Source: Gemmatimonadota bacterium (GTDB taxonomy: Bacteria; Gemmatimonadota; Gemmatimonadetes; Longimicrobiales; Gaopeijiaceae). Taken from it: DNA of 57,766 nt. Positions 24,523-32,766 of the stretch are shown one piece after another. How positions within the stretch are numbered: the first letter of the stretch is position 1; every line of letters begins with the position of its first letter. Location: NCBI GenBank assembly GCA_003562075.1, contig PWWP01000188.1, positions 1 to 57,766 on the forward strand. The letters are read 5' to 3'. Position numbers and translations under genes: made by a program. Under the pieces are notes generated by a model, which saw only the letters and a list, made by a program, of their open reading frames with translations, was not told the origin of the DNA and made no database searches.

Positions 24523-26910
24523 TCAACGCACATCGGTAGCCGCCGTCGAGGTGGGTAGAGTCAGTCGAATGCCCTCTCGCTTCACCTGTCGGAAACCCGA
24601 GCGGGTCAGGGCTGGCTCCTCCTGAATGACGCTCCGAATCCTGGGATCGCCCGGTACAGGCGACCCAAAAGGAATCACGACCAGGATGGACATGGCATCC
24701 AGGGGAAGCTCGCTCAGGAGAGGAAGAAGTGGGTCGATCCCCCTTCCGTCCAACCCCGAAAGGATCATGCCTCCAGGGAAGGACCGACCCAGGGACCGGA
24801 CCATCCCCCAGAGGGCCAGTTGAAGAATGACTGAGAGGGCTGGCTCCTCACTTGGCGTGGGCGCCCGCCAGCTCCTTCCCTCCCGCACCAAGATCGCTCC
24901 ACCTTCGCCCGGTGCAATGCCTGAGAGCCGCCCCTCCGACCACCGTCGCAAGCCAGACCCGGCCTGGAGGAGAAAGGGCCGAAGCGCCTCCTCGAGAGCC
25001 GGAGAAAGAGAAAACCCCGCCCTCGAATGCTGCTCGGCGGAAGGGTGGGATGAACCCTCTGACGACAAGAGCCCCCTCCCGGGAAGGCCTCCCTTTCCTT
25101 CTCCATCATCTACCAGGGGGTGGACACCCTCCAGAAGACCGATGACCTCCTCGGCCCGGGCCCGAATCCGCAGCACGCTGTTCTCCAGCTCCCTCAGCTC
25201 CTGAGGGCGCTCCTCCAATTGCTCGCGGCGACGTTTCCACCATCGGCCGTCCTGGACGACCATTTCCCACTCATCGGTGAGGGATCCGAGGAGCTCCTCA
25301 CGACCCCCTCCCTTCAATGGTTGCCCACAGGTAGGGCAGGGAGCCTCCGGATCCTCCAGGGTTCGAAGTCGAGCTCGGAGCTCCCGGGCTCGATCTCGAT
25401 AGCTCTGCAGTCTGGTCTCAGCCTCCTGTCGTTCTCGAGCCCACTCCAGGGTCCGGGCTTCGGCGTCCCCCTCGGCTTCGATGGCATCCCCCCGAAGGGT
25501 CCGCAACTCCGACTCCAACGATTCCCGCGTTCGTCCCGCTGAATCCAGATCCTCGGGGACCGCACCACCTGGAGCCAATCCCGGAGCGGTCTCTTCCGAA
25601 GGGGCATGGGCCTCTTCCCTCTCCGACCGCACCTGGCTCCTGCTGGCCGGTGACGCACCTTCCCCCATGGCGGAATCACCCTCCATCCCTTGGCGGAGAA
25701 GACGGGCCATGACTCGGAGGAGGTGCTCAGGGCTCCCACCCACTTTGAGTGCCAGTCCCGGATCGAGGGAGTCAGCCGCTCCACGTGTGTCCTGCATCAA
25801 CCCCAGGAGTTCCAGGAGCCGGTTCCGAAGAGTCCCACCACCGCCTTCAGCAGTCGGAAGGACAAGATGGATCCCTGGATCCAGGGTGAAGGAGTGGCTG
25901 GCACTTCCAGAAGCGAACGGATCCGGCTCCTGGAGCTCCCGGCCGCCTCCTTGAGGAGTCTCACTCATCTCCACCCTCAGAACCTCCAGATACCCGGTCT
26001 TCCTTCGAAGGCCTTCCAGGAATCCTGGATCCACTCCTTCCTCTGGGAAGCTTCCAGCCCCCTGGAGACGAACCCGTAGGAGTTTTCCCACCACTCCGCC
26101 CGGTACGCCATCCACCAGATCCCGAAGCCGCCGGGTCCCATCCTCCGGCGTCTGGGCATCCACCCGGATCGGGGCCAGATCGACCACCGGTCGCGTCTGG
26201 ACCGGATGGAATTCTCCGTGGGCCGTCTCCAGGTCGAAGGAGACGAACCCCTTCTCCTCGGTGGCTTCTGCCCAGGGGTCCCACCCAACCCGCTCCAGGG
26301 ACCCGGGACATCGAACGTTGGCGGCCAACGCTCCTGGAACGTGACTTCCACCCAACGCTACATAATCCCACTGAGACGGGTCCACTTCTACCCGGAGAGG
26401 ATCGGATCCGGGCCGGGTCCGGAGCAGGAGGATGTTGAACCTGGCATCCGGATCAGGCCGGAGTTCGGGGTGAGCCGGCCCCTGGACCGCACGATAGGGG
26501 GCCAGAAGCACGTGAATCCCATCCTCCTGAAACCGAACGGCCCGAGGGGCCCCGGCTGCAGCCTCCACCCCGGGAAGGGCATCCAGGACAGCCACTGGGC
26601 CGGGGTCAGCCGGCGAAAGGGGGGTGTCCCGTTCCCCGGCGATGGCCAGGACGGTGACTCCGGGGACCATGGACTGGAGCGTACGTATCCCTCGCGTCAA
26701 TGACAGAAAGGCCGTGGACGGTGGGTCGGGCCGATGGAAGAGGTCACCGGTCAGGAGTACGATCCGGGGAGATAGCCGAGCTGCCTCCTGAATCCCTCGT
26801 TGAAACGCCGTAGCCAGGTCCCGCTCCCGGAGATTCCACCCCCGGTCGGTGCCGGGAAAGGCCCGAAAGCCCAGGTGGAGATCGGAAAAGTGGACGAGTC
26901 GAGAACTCAC
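24523..26910 (-). CDS. Single-chain Mre11/SbcD-Rad50/SbcC-like protein with degenerate active sites
   Basis: A 795-residue fusion. Residues 1-235 are an SbcD/Mre11-type calcineurin-like domain: SDLHLG (9-14) and TGDLFH (54-59) are kept, but GNHD has become GERD (92-95), the next metal His is Arg164, and GHxH reads GGSH (187-190). The DYVALG and CPGSLERVG landmarks confirm the family. Residues 340-400 look like a Rad50 N-lobe whose P-loop reads PTAEGGGGTL (352-361) without the Walker A lysine. Coiled-coil arms (about 460-520, 535-595) flank an intact zinc-hook-like CPTCGQPL (Cys525, Cys528). Residues 685-750 mimic a Rad50 C-lobe, but the Walker B Asp-Glu is replaced (MILSGLDGRGID). It starts with GTG overlapping the upstream stop (GTGA). 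Probably a structural or DNA-tethering relative rather than an active nuclease; the function is unknown. Confidence 0.8.
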   Translation of the reverse strand: MSSRLVHFSDLHLGFRAFPGTDRGWNLRERDLATAFQRGIQEAARLSPRIVLLTGDLFHRPDPPSTAFLSLTRGIRTLQSMVPGVTVLAIAGERDTPLSPADPGPVAVLDALPGVEAAAGAPRAVRFQEDGIHVLLAPYRAVQGPAHPELRPDPDARFNILLLRTRPGSDPLRVEVDPSQWDYVALGGSHVPGALAANVRCPGSLERVGWDPWAEATEEKGFVSFDLETAHGEFHPVQTRPVVDLAPIRVDAQTPEDGTRRLRDLVDGVPGGVVGKLLRVRLQGAGSFPEEGVDPGFLEGLRRKTGYLEVLRVEMSETPQGGGRELQEPDPFASGSASHSFTLDPGIHLVLPTAEGGGGTLRNRLLELLGLMQDTRGAADSLDPGLALKVGGSPEHLLRVMARLLRQGMEGDSAMGEGASPASRSQVRSEREEAHAPSEETAPGLAPGGAVPEDLDSAGRTRESLESELRTLRGDAIEAEGDAEARTLEWARERQEAETRLQSYRDRARELRARLRTLEDPEAPCPTCGQPLKGGGREELLGSLTDEWEMVVQDGRWWKRRREQLEERPQELRELENSVLRIRARAEEVIGLLEGVHPLVDDGEGKGGLPGRGLLSSEGSSHPSAEQHSRAGFSLSPALEEALRPFLLQAGSGLRRWSEGRLSGIAPGEGGAILVREGRSWRAPTPSEEPALSVILQLALWGMVRSLGRSFPGGMILSGLDGRGIDPLLPLLSELPLDAMSILVVIPFGSPVPGDPRIRSVIQEEPALTRSGFRQVKREGIRLTLPTSTAATDVR

Positions 26911-28358
26911 GTCTCACTCCTCCGAAGATTGGCTGGAGAGGGGGAAGCCGCATTCCCCGACATTCGGACGCGCAGGTAATCCCCGACCTGATCAGGGAAT
27001 GGACGCCCTACGTCCTGGGAAGCCGCCAGGAAAGCCGTTCGGGCACCGGACTCCACCAGAAGGCGTTGCCACTGCTCGACCCTTCCCTCGGGCACGCTGG
27101 GAGGGGCATCGGAGACAGTGCGTCCCGTCAGGTAGAGGGACAGGCAGGGGAAGTGCCTGGACAAGTGCTGGAGTTCCGTCAGGAGTGACCCGGAAGATCC
27201 TCCATCCTGAAGGGGGCCCATGAGGAGGAGCCCTCCTTCCGTAAGCCCTTCACGCAGACGAGTGAGAGCGCCTGTGGGCAATCGGAAGGTACGTGGTGCC
27301 CAGGCCATACTCAGGGTGTCCAGGACGATGAGGTCCCACGACCCCGGGGGAAGGTGAGCTGGGCTTCCCATCAGAACACGGCACACCTCCAGATCCAGGC
27401 AGGTGATTCCCTGGAAGCCGGGTTCTTGTAGTTCGTCGCAAAGCCGTCGAAGCTGCGGCGCCCACCGGGTCATGACCTGCACCGCCCAGCCATCGCCTCC
27501 CGGAGCTGGGTCCAGGAGCGCCGACAGCAGGGGAACACGTCCTGCACCCAGGAAGAGAACCCTTCCCCCCCTGGAAGCTCGTTCCCCAAGAAAGGTGGTC
27601 ATGGCTCGGTCCAACCCCAGGACGGGCTCCCCTCGGGGCGTGGTAACCAGGTGGATCCGGTCCCCTCCGGTCAATACCCAACGCTGGCCAGCCATCGAGG
27701 CTCCCCGCCAACGCTCCACTCTTCCATCCATCCCCTGGCCTGGTCTCCCTCCCTCCTGGGAATCAGCCTCCTCCTCGATCCATGCCCCCATCAAGAGAGA
27801 TCGGTCCTGGATCAGGGCTGCCAGTGACACAGCCACCAGTGCCAGAAGCAGGATGGAGGTCGTGGACCGAAGAAGAGGAAACAGGAAAAGGCCCAGAGCT
27901 GCCACTCCCATGGCTCCTCCCAGGAGTGCCCAGGTCCCTGGCGGGTCCCACGTCCCACGGGCTCCGGCCACTCGGGTAAGCCGGGCGATGACCGTTCCCC
28001 CCGAGAAGAGAGGGAAGACCACTAGGAGGGCCAGCCCCACTCCCTGACTCACCCCGGTGACGCCAAAACCGCCCCACACCTCCCATGCGCCGGAAAAGAG
28101 AGCGGCCAGAGCCAGCGCCACCAGCACCAAGAACCAACCTCCACGCACGGCCTCCCGCGTCGCCCCCCCCTTTCCGATGTTGCCATAGAAGAGGCCGGCG
28201 GCCAGGGCACCCAACTGGGCGGCCAAGACGACGACGAGAGCCGGGAGAAACCCGGGGCCACCATATAGCAGAAGGCCGGCAGCCACCATTCCGACGATCC
28301 CCAACCCTGCTCCCAGAAGGATGGGAGGGAGACGCACCGACCATCGGACTGCGGTCAT
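26907..28358 (-). CDS. Membrane-anchored spermidine-synthase/methyltransferase-like protein
   Basis: A 483-residue protein with a membrane half (about six helices in 8-185) and a soluble Rossmann-like half (about 215-445). The latter has VLFLGAGRVPLLSALL, DLEVCRVL and WDLIVLDTLSMAW, the layout of SpeE-type aminopropyltransferases fused to transmembrane domains, which are common in bacteria and usually uncharacterised. The first glycine motif is GAGRV rather than GGGDG and the acidic catalytic residues are not evident, so polyamine synthesis is doubtful. Start ATG overlaps the flavin reductase stop (ATGA), and its own stop overlaps the next gene's start. Confidence 0.72.
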   Translation of the reverse strand: MTAVRWSVRLPPILLGAGLGIVGMVAAGLLLYGGPGFLPALVVVLAAQLGALAAGLFYGNIGKGGATREAVRGGWFLVLVALALAALFSGAWEVWGGFGVTGVSQGVGLALLVVFPLFSGGTVIARLTRVAGARGTWDPPGTWALLGGAMGVAALGLFLFPLLRSTTSILLLALVAVSLAALIQDRSLLMGAWIEEEADSQEGGRPGQGMDGRVERWRGASMAGQRWVLTGGDRIHLVTTPRGEPVLGLDRAMTTFLGERASRGGRVLFLGAGRVPLLSALLDPAPGGDGWAVQVMTRWAPQLRRLCDELQEPGFQGITCLDLEVCRVLMGSPAHLPPGSWDLIVLDTLSMAWAPRTFRLPTGALTRLREGLTEGGLLLMGPLQDGGSSGSLLTELQHLSRHFPCLSLYLTGRTVSDAPPSVPEGRVEQWQRLLVESGARTAFLAASQDVGRPFPDQVGDYLRVRMSGNAASPSPANLRRSET

Positions 28359-28843
28359 GGAGAGATGGTCCCGTACCGCCCCTGGAAGAAGATCAGTGGG
28401 TCTTCATGCCCCTGGGTCCCGCATCCCGCCACCTCTCCGAAGACTACCAAGTGATCGCCGGCTTCCACCGACTTCCAGATGGAACAGTCCACCCAGGCCA
28501 ACGCCTGTTCCAGGATGGGGGCCCCGGTGACGTCCTCACGCAGCGCCAGTCCCTGAAACCGGGCATCTCGCTCACTACGGGCGAATCGAAGAGCCAGCCC
28601 TCGGTCCCTGGCCCGAAGAAATGAGAGGGCAAAGCTCCCGGATTCCAGAAGCGCCGGCAGGGATGTCGAATCCCGGTCCACGGCTACCAGGACGAGGAGA
28701 GGATCCAGGGAGACCGAAGTCACGGCATTGGCTGTAAAGCCCAGTGGATTGCCCCTGGGGTCCCCCCCCGTCACCACCGCCACTCCCGTGGCGAAGTTCC
28801 CCATGACCTCCCTGAACTTCTGTCGCCCAATCTCACCACTCAT
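28355..28843 (-). CDS. Flavin reductase-like FMN-binding protein
   Basis: A 162-residue split-barrel flavoprotein of the flavin:NAD(P)H reductase (HpaC/RutF) family. MGNFATGVAVVTGG, the FMN-loop GFTANAVTSVSLDPLLVLV and SGSFALSFL are typical; the C-terminus has AGDHLVVFGEV and PLIFFQGRYG. Such proteins supply reduced flavin to a two-component monooxygenase, but none is adjacent. ATG 28843 has GGAGAG nine bases upstream; longer ORF sequence is rejected. It leads a tightly overlapping three-gene operon and is divergent from the lipoprotein gene at 28968. Confidence 0.9.
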   Translation of the reverse strand: MSGEIGRQKFREVMGNFATGVAVVTGGDPRGNPLGFTANAVTSVSLDPLLVLVAVDRDSTSLPALLESGSFALSFLRARDRGLALRFARSERDARFQGLALREDVTGAPILEQALAWVDCSIWKSVEAGDHLVVFGEVAGCGTQGHEDPLIFFQGRYGTISP

Positions 28844-28967
28844 CCAGAACTCTCTCCGGTGCTTTACTTTCCCTTCCAAGAGCAGGTAGCTTCCTGGTAG
28901 GTGGCGGGTGAGGGACAACCCCCATCCAGCCCCCTGGAACCTATCTCCTCCACATCCCTGAAACGTT

Positions 28968-30008
28968 ATGCGCCACAAGGGTTTTTCCCTTCCCCTGATC
29001 CTGCTCGTCATGTTAACCGTGCCCTCGGGATGCGACAACGTGGAGTGGAGCGGCACCGAGGTGAACCTCCAGGCACCTCCACCTCCGCCCGGCGCCCTGG
29101 ACCCGGCAACAGAGCTGGAGGAAGCTGACGAGCCGGAACTGGAGCCGGTCGTCCTGGCCCCCCTGATCTATCTCGTGGAGCGGGGGGAGGAGGGTCGAGG
29201 CACACTGCTTCCCGTAGCCCAGCTCCAGGAAGATGGCTTTGCCTCCCTTCCCGACCCGGCCGAGACCCCGGAGCTGGTCGATCGGTTCCCCCTGGATCGC
29301 TGGGAAGAGGGCACCGAATTCATCCTGTTTGGACAGGGAAGCCGGATCGGGACCTTCATCGCCGACGGCACCTCTCAATTGGATGAGCGCTACTGTCTGA
29401 GCCGGGCCGCCGGATCGGGCGTGCTGCAACTTCGACCCGACGCAGTGGCGATGGATCGATTCCTGGCCATGCGGCGGGATGACCTGGATGCTCTTCCATC
29501 GGCCCTGGATACGCACCCGGCCGTCCCCCTCACCGATGAAATCCGCAACGCCTCCCTGGACGGGGCCCGGACCTTGATCCCGGCCCGCAATATCCCGTGG
29601 CCTCCCACCGTACTGGGAATCCGGCGACGGATCGACGCATTCTCTGACAGCCAGGGCAATCGTATGCTGGCCGCCTCTTTCGTCTTCGGTGACGACCTGG
29701 TGGTAGGGACACCCGAACCGCTGGGCTATTCCCTCTTCCTGGTCTCTCGGGAGGACGACGAGGACGAGTTCACGCCCATCTTCTCCTGGTACCAGCGAGC
29801 CGATGCTGGTGAGAAGACCTTCCCTGCCTTCCTGGCGGCCCACGATCTTCTGGAGACGGGCGAAGAGACCCTCCTTCTGGAGGTCTTTGGCCAGGAGACT
29901 CGGTGGATGGCTCTCCTGGGGCATCTGACCTCGGGTGGGGATCTCCTGTATCAGGACCCCTGCGGTATCGATCCCATAGGGGGAGCGTTCCAAGGTCCTG
30001 CTGGATGA
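28968..30008 (+). CDS. Putative lipoprotein of unknown function, leader of an importer operon
   Basis: A 346-residue lipoprotein: hydrophobic signal (7-20) and lipobox PSGC with Cys22. A Pro/Glu-rich tether (about 35-60) precedes a globular domain with no motif I recognise; it contains one internal Cys (near residue 144) and a late Cys near 331. The stop overlaps the start of the binding-protein gene (ATGA), so it belongs to the FecBCD/BtuFCD-type operon. It could be an accessory envelope component of that uptake system; this is inferred from operon position alone. Confidence 0.75.
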   Translation: MRHKGFSLPLILLVMLTVPSGCDNVEWSGTEVNLQAPPPPPGALDPATELEEADEPELEPVVLAPLIYLVERGEEGRGTLLPVAQLQEDGFASLPDPAETPELVDRFPLDRWEEGTEFILFGQGSRIGTFIADGTSQLDERYCLSRAAGSGVLQLRPDAVAMDRFLAMRRDDLDALPSALDTHPAVPLTDEIRNASLDGARTLIPARNIPWPPTVLGIRRRIDAFSDSQGNRMLAASFVFGDDLVVGTPEPLGYSLFLVSREDDEDEFTPIFSWYQRADAGEKTFPAFLAAHDLLETGEETLLLEVFGQETRWMALLGHLTSGGDLLYQDPCGIDPIGGAFQGPAG

Positions 30009-30913
30009 CGTTGGGCCGTCCCCTCCCTTTCCTCCTGACAACCCTTCTTGTCGTGGCCGGAACCGGCTGCGACGCCGGGTCGGTTGGAGATGGACAGGCG
30101 CCAGGTCTGGACGACGATCACCACGGCGCTTCCTCCGACTCCCTGATCCTGATGGACCAGGCCGGGCAGCGAGTCGCCCTGGATCGACGCCCAACCCGGA
30201 TCGTATCTCTGGTGCCGGCCGCCACCGAGGCTCTGGTGGGTCTGGGTGCCGGAAATACTCTGGTGGGACGAACCGATTACGATGATGGTCCGGAACTGGC
30301 GGACCTCCCGTCAGTGGGAGGAGGACTGAACCCCAGCCTCGAGCGGCTTGTCTCACTGGGGCCGGAACTGGTGATCCGTTTCGAGGGAGAGCAGGATCGA
30401 GTCACTCCCCGGGCCCTGGATCGAGCCGGCATACCCCACCTGGGCGTGCGGCCCGACCGAATCCAGGACATCCAGGAAATGATCACACTCCTGGGTCAGG
30501 CCCTGGGCAGGGAAGAGAAGGCCCGGGGTCTCATCCAGACCATGAACTCTGATCTGGACGAAGTCCGCGCTCGAGTTGCCGGCGCGGATCCACCGCGGGT
30601 GGTGTTCCTCCTGGGAGGTGATCCCCCATGGGTAGTGGGCCCGGAAACCTTCCTCCACGAACTTCTGGAGGTGGCTGGAGCCCGGAACGCCATGGACGAC
30701 CTGGCTGCCCCTCTCTATGCCCCGGTCTCCGTTGAGGAGATCGCCCAACGAGAGGTGGACCGGGTCCTGGTTCTGGAAGGCGCCACCATCCCCTCGGCTC
30801 TCCAGCAACTGCCCATTCAACGGGTCCGGAACGGTGTCCAGTCACCTGGCATCCGTGTCGGAGACTCGGCGCGTCATCTTTCGGAACTCCTCCACCCCCA
30901 GCGATGGCCGTGA
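30005..30913 (+). CDS. Periplasmic/lipoprotein substrate-binding protein, BtuF/FhuD type
   Basis: A 302-residue class III binding protein that delivers cobalamin, haem or an Fe-siderophore to the permease that follows. Lipobox GTGC gives Cys18. The mature domain begins with RIVSLVPAATEALVGLGAG, continues with VGRTDYDD and LPSVGGGLNPSLERLVSLGPELVI, then a long connecting helix and the C-lobe with GAR-NAM. SLVPAATE and DYDDGP style is commonest in BtuF-like proteins, but no cobalamin riboswitch is seen upstream. Start overlaps the previous gene (ATGA); stop overlaps the permease start by 10 bases. Confidence 0.88.
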   Translation: MTLGRPLPFLLTTLLVVAGTGCDAGSVGDGQAPGLDDDHHGASSDSLILMDQAGQRVALDRRPTRIVSLVPAATEALVGLGAGNTLVGRTDYDDGPELADLPSVGGGLNPSLERLVSLGPELVIRFEGEQDRVTPRALDRAGIPHLGVRPDRIQDIQEMITLLGQALGREEKARGLIQTMNSDLDEVRARVAGADPPRVVFLLGGDPPWVVGPETFLHELLEVAGARNAMDDLAAPLYAPVSVEEIAQREVDRVLVLEGATIPSALQQLPIQRVRNGVQSPGIRVGDSARHLSELLHPQRWP

Positions 30914-31899
30914 GAGGGCTCGTCGCCGGTATCATCCTCGCACTGGCCACCCTGGCGGCGATCCTTCTCTCTGTCCGGTACGGGGCTGTCCACCTGGCTG
31001 CCCATGAGGTACTGAGCGTGCTCCTGGGTGGCGGCACCGACACACACCGTTTCATCGTCCTGGAACTTCGTCTTCCCAGAGCACTCCTGGGCGTCCTGGT
31101 CGGTGGTGGGCTGGCTCTGTCCGGGGCAGTCTTCCAGGCGCTTCTCCGGAACCCTCTGGCCGAGCCCTATATTCTGGGGATCTCTGGGGGTGCGGCTGCA
31201 GGGGCAGTACTGAGTCTTGCTCTGGGTCTGACCACGGCAGCCTCCTGGTTGCTTCCAGGAGCAGCCTTTGCCGGAGCCCTCGTGGCCATCGCACTGGTGT
31301 TCGGTGTGGCTATTTCCGCGGATCGCCGGCTGGACGTCCGCGTTCTCCTCCTCTCAGGGGTCGTCGTCGGCGCCTTCTTTTCGGCCTGCATCGCACTCAT
31401 CCTATCCCTGGCCGAGGCCCAGACCGTCCGCTCGGCCATCCTCTGGATGATGGGAAGCCTGGGAGGAGTCTCCTGGAAAGGAATCGCAATTGTGGCCACC
31501 TACACCCTCCCTGCCTGCGTCCTCCTCCTGGGAATGGCTCGGGCCCTGAACCTCATGTCCATCGGCGAGGAGACCGCCAGCTACCTGGGCACGGAAGTCG
31601 AGGGGGTGAAACGGCTGGCCTACGGAGTGGCCTCCCTGGTTGCCGCCGCCGGAGTCGCCTTTGCCGGGGTCATCGGATTCGTGGGGCTCGTGGTCCCACA
31701 TGGGGTTCGCCTGCTCCTGGGATCGGACCATCGCATCCTCCTCCCCCTCTCCTTCCTGGCCGGCGCCGCCTTCCTCACCCTGGCAGACCTCCTTTCCCGG
31801 GTGGTGCTGGCCCCGGCCGAGATCCCCATCGGAGTCATCACCGCCTTCGTAGGCGTCCCCTTCTTCCTGATTCTCCTCCGACGGAGTCTTCAGGCATGA
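30904..31899 (+). CDS. FecCD/BtuC-family ABC importer permease
   Basis: A 331-residue inner-membrane permease with about ten helices. LELRLPRALLGVLVGGGLALSGAVFQALLRNPLAEPYILGISGG is the signature of the family (positions about 53-95; shown here only as a landmark), followed by the coupling-loop region near GEETASYLG and the late GFVGLVVPHGVRLLLGSDHR. It would form a homodimer with the ATPase encoded next. Substrate is iron chelate, haem or cobalamin. Start overlaps the binding-protein gene by 10 bases and stop overlaps the ATPase gene (ATGA). Confidence 0.92.
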   Translation: MAVRGLVAGIILALATLAAILLSVRYGAVHLAAHEVLSVLLGGGTDTHRFIVLELRLPRALLGVLVGGGLALSGAVFQALLRNPLAEPYILGISGGAAAGAVLSLALGLTTAASWLLPGAAFAGALVAIALVFGVAISADRRLDVRVLLLSGVVVGAFFSACIALILSLAEAQTVRSAILWMMGSLGGVSWKGIAIVATYTLPACVLLLGMARALNLMSIGEETASYLGTEVEGVKRLAYGVASLVAAAGVAFAGVIGFVGLVVPHGVRLLLGSDHRILLPLSFLAGAAFLTLADLLSRVVLAPAEIPIGVITAFVGVPFFLILLRRSLQA

Positions 31900-32678
31900 C
31901 CTTCACGGCCAACGCTCTCTCAGTTCGGTACCGGGCCGGCGTCCGAAGAGCCCTTTCCGAAGTCACCATGAGCGTGCCCCGGGGGAGCCTCTACGCCGTC
32001 CTCGGACCCAATGGCTCAGGGAAATCCACTCTGATGAAGGCCCTCCTGGGCACCGTCCAGATCGAAGAAGGAGTGGCTGCGGTGGAGGGGAGAGCCGTTG
32101 ATGAATGGCCCCGGAGAGAGCTGGCCCGTCACGTAGGGGCCGTAAGCCAGGCCGAGTCCACGGCTTTCCCCCTCAGCGTCCGACAGCTGGTAGAGATGGG
32201 ACGCTACCCCTACCTGGGGCCCCTCCGGCCCATGGGACCGGAAGACCGCGCGGCGGTGGAGTCGGCCCTGGAGCGTTGTGACGTGAGCGGGCTGGCTCAC
32301 CGACAGGTCGGAACTCTCTCGGGTGGTGAGTTCCAACGGGTCCGGATCGCCCGGGCCCTTGCCCAGGAGCCATCGGCGCTGATACTGGATGAGCCGACTG
32401 CCTCGCTGGACATCCGCCATGAGATGGGGATCCTCCGGCTCCTGAAGCGTTCGGCCCGGGAAGGTGTGACGGTGGTCCTCATCACCCACCACCTGAACCT
32501 GGCCGCTCGGTTCGCCGACCTTCTCCTCCTTCTGGATGAGGGACGGGTGGTCGCCGAAGGCCCGGTGGACCAGGTCTTCAGGTCTGAAATCCTGGAGTCG
32601 GTGTATCGATGGCCTCTCTCGGTGACCCTGGATCCCATCACCGGGTCACCTCTCCTCATCCCCCTGGACCAGGACTGA
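31896..32678 (+). CDS. FecE/BtuD-type ABC importer ATPase
   Basis: A 260-residue ATPase. Walker A GPNGSGKST, Q-loop SQAE, signature LSGGEFQRV, Walker B LILDEP and H-loop THH are all intact, with the DIRHEMGIL D-loop region typical of the iron/B12 importer group. It is last in the operon; a hairpin follows at 32698. The GRYPYLGPL segment after the Q-loop is a family hallmark. Confidence 0.93.
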   Translation: MTFTANALSVRYRAGVRRALSEVTMSVPRGSLYAVLGPNGSGKSTLMKALLGTVQIEEGVAAVEGRAVDEWPRRELARHVGAVSQAESTAFPLSVRQLVEMGRYPYLGPLRPMGPEDRAAVESALERCDVSGLAHRQVGTLSGGEFQRVRIARALAQEPSALILDEPTASLDIRHEMGILRLLKRSAREGVTVVLITHHLNLAARFADLLLLLDEGRVVAEGPVDQVFRSEILESVYRWPLSVTLDPITGSPLLIPLDQD

Positions 32679-32697
32679 GGCCAACTCCCTGGCAAAA

Positions 32698-32721
32698 CGA
32701 GGTGGAGAGCTCCCCACCTCG
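32698..32721. terminator. Hairpin between convergent genes
   Basis: CGAGGTGG (32698-32705) pairs with CCACCTCG (32714-32721) in the 88-base gap between the importer operon and rsgA. No T-run follows on either strand, so termination is likely but unproven. Confidence 0.4.
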
Positions 32722-32766
32722 GCTGCCGGCAACGGCCATCTGCCGGCCCTGGGGTAACGAAGGGGT

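Noticed and set aside
28844-28967. Cobalamin riboswitch before the BtuFCD/FecBCD-type operon
   Set aside because: No B12-box or the surrounding conserved elements can be found in the 124-base divergent gap.
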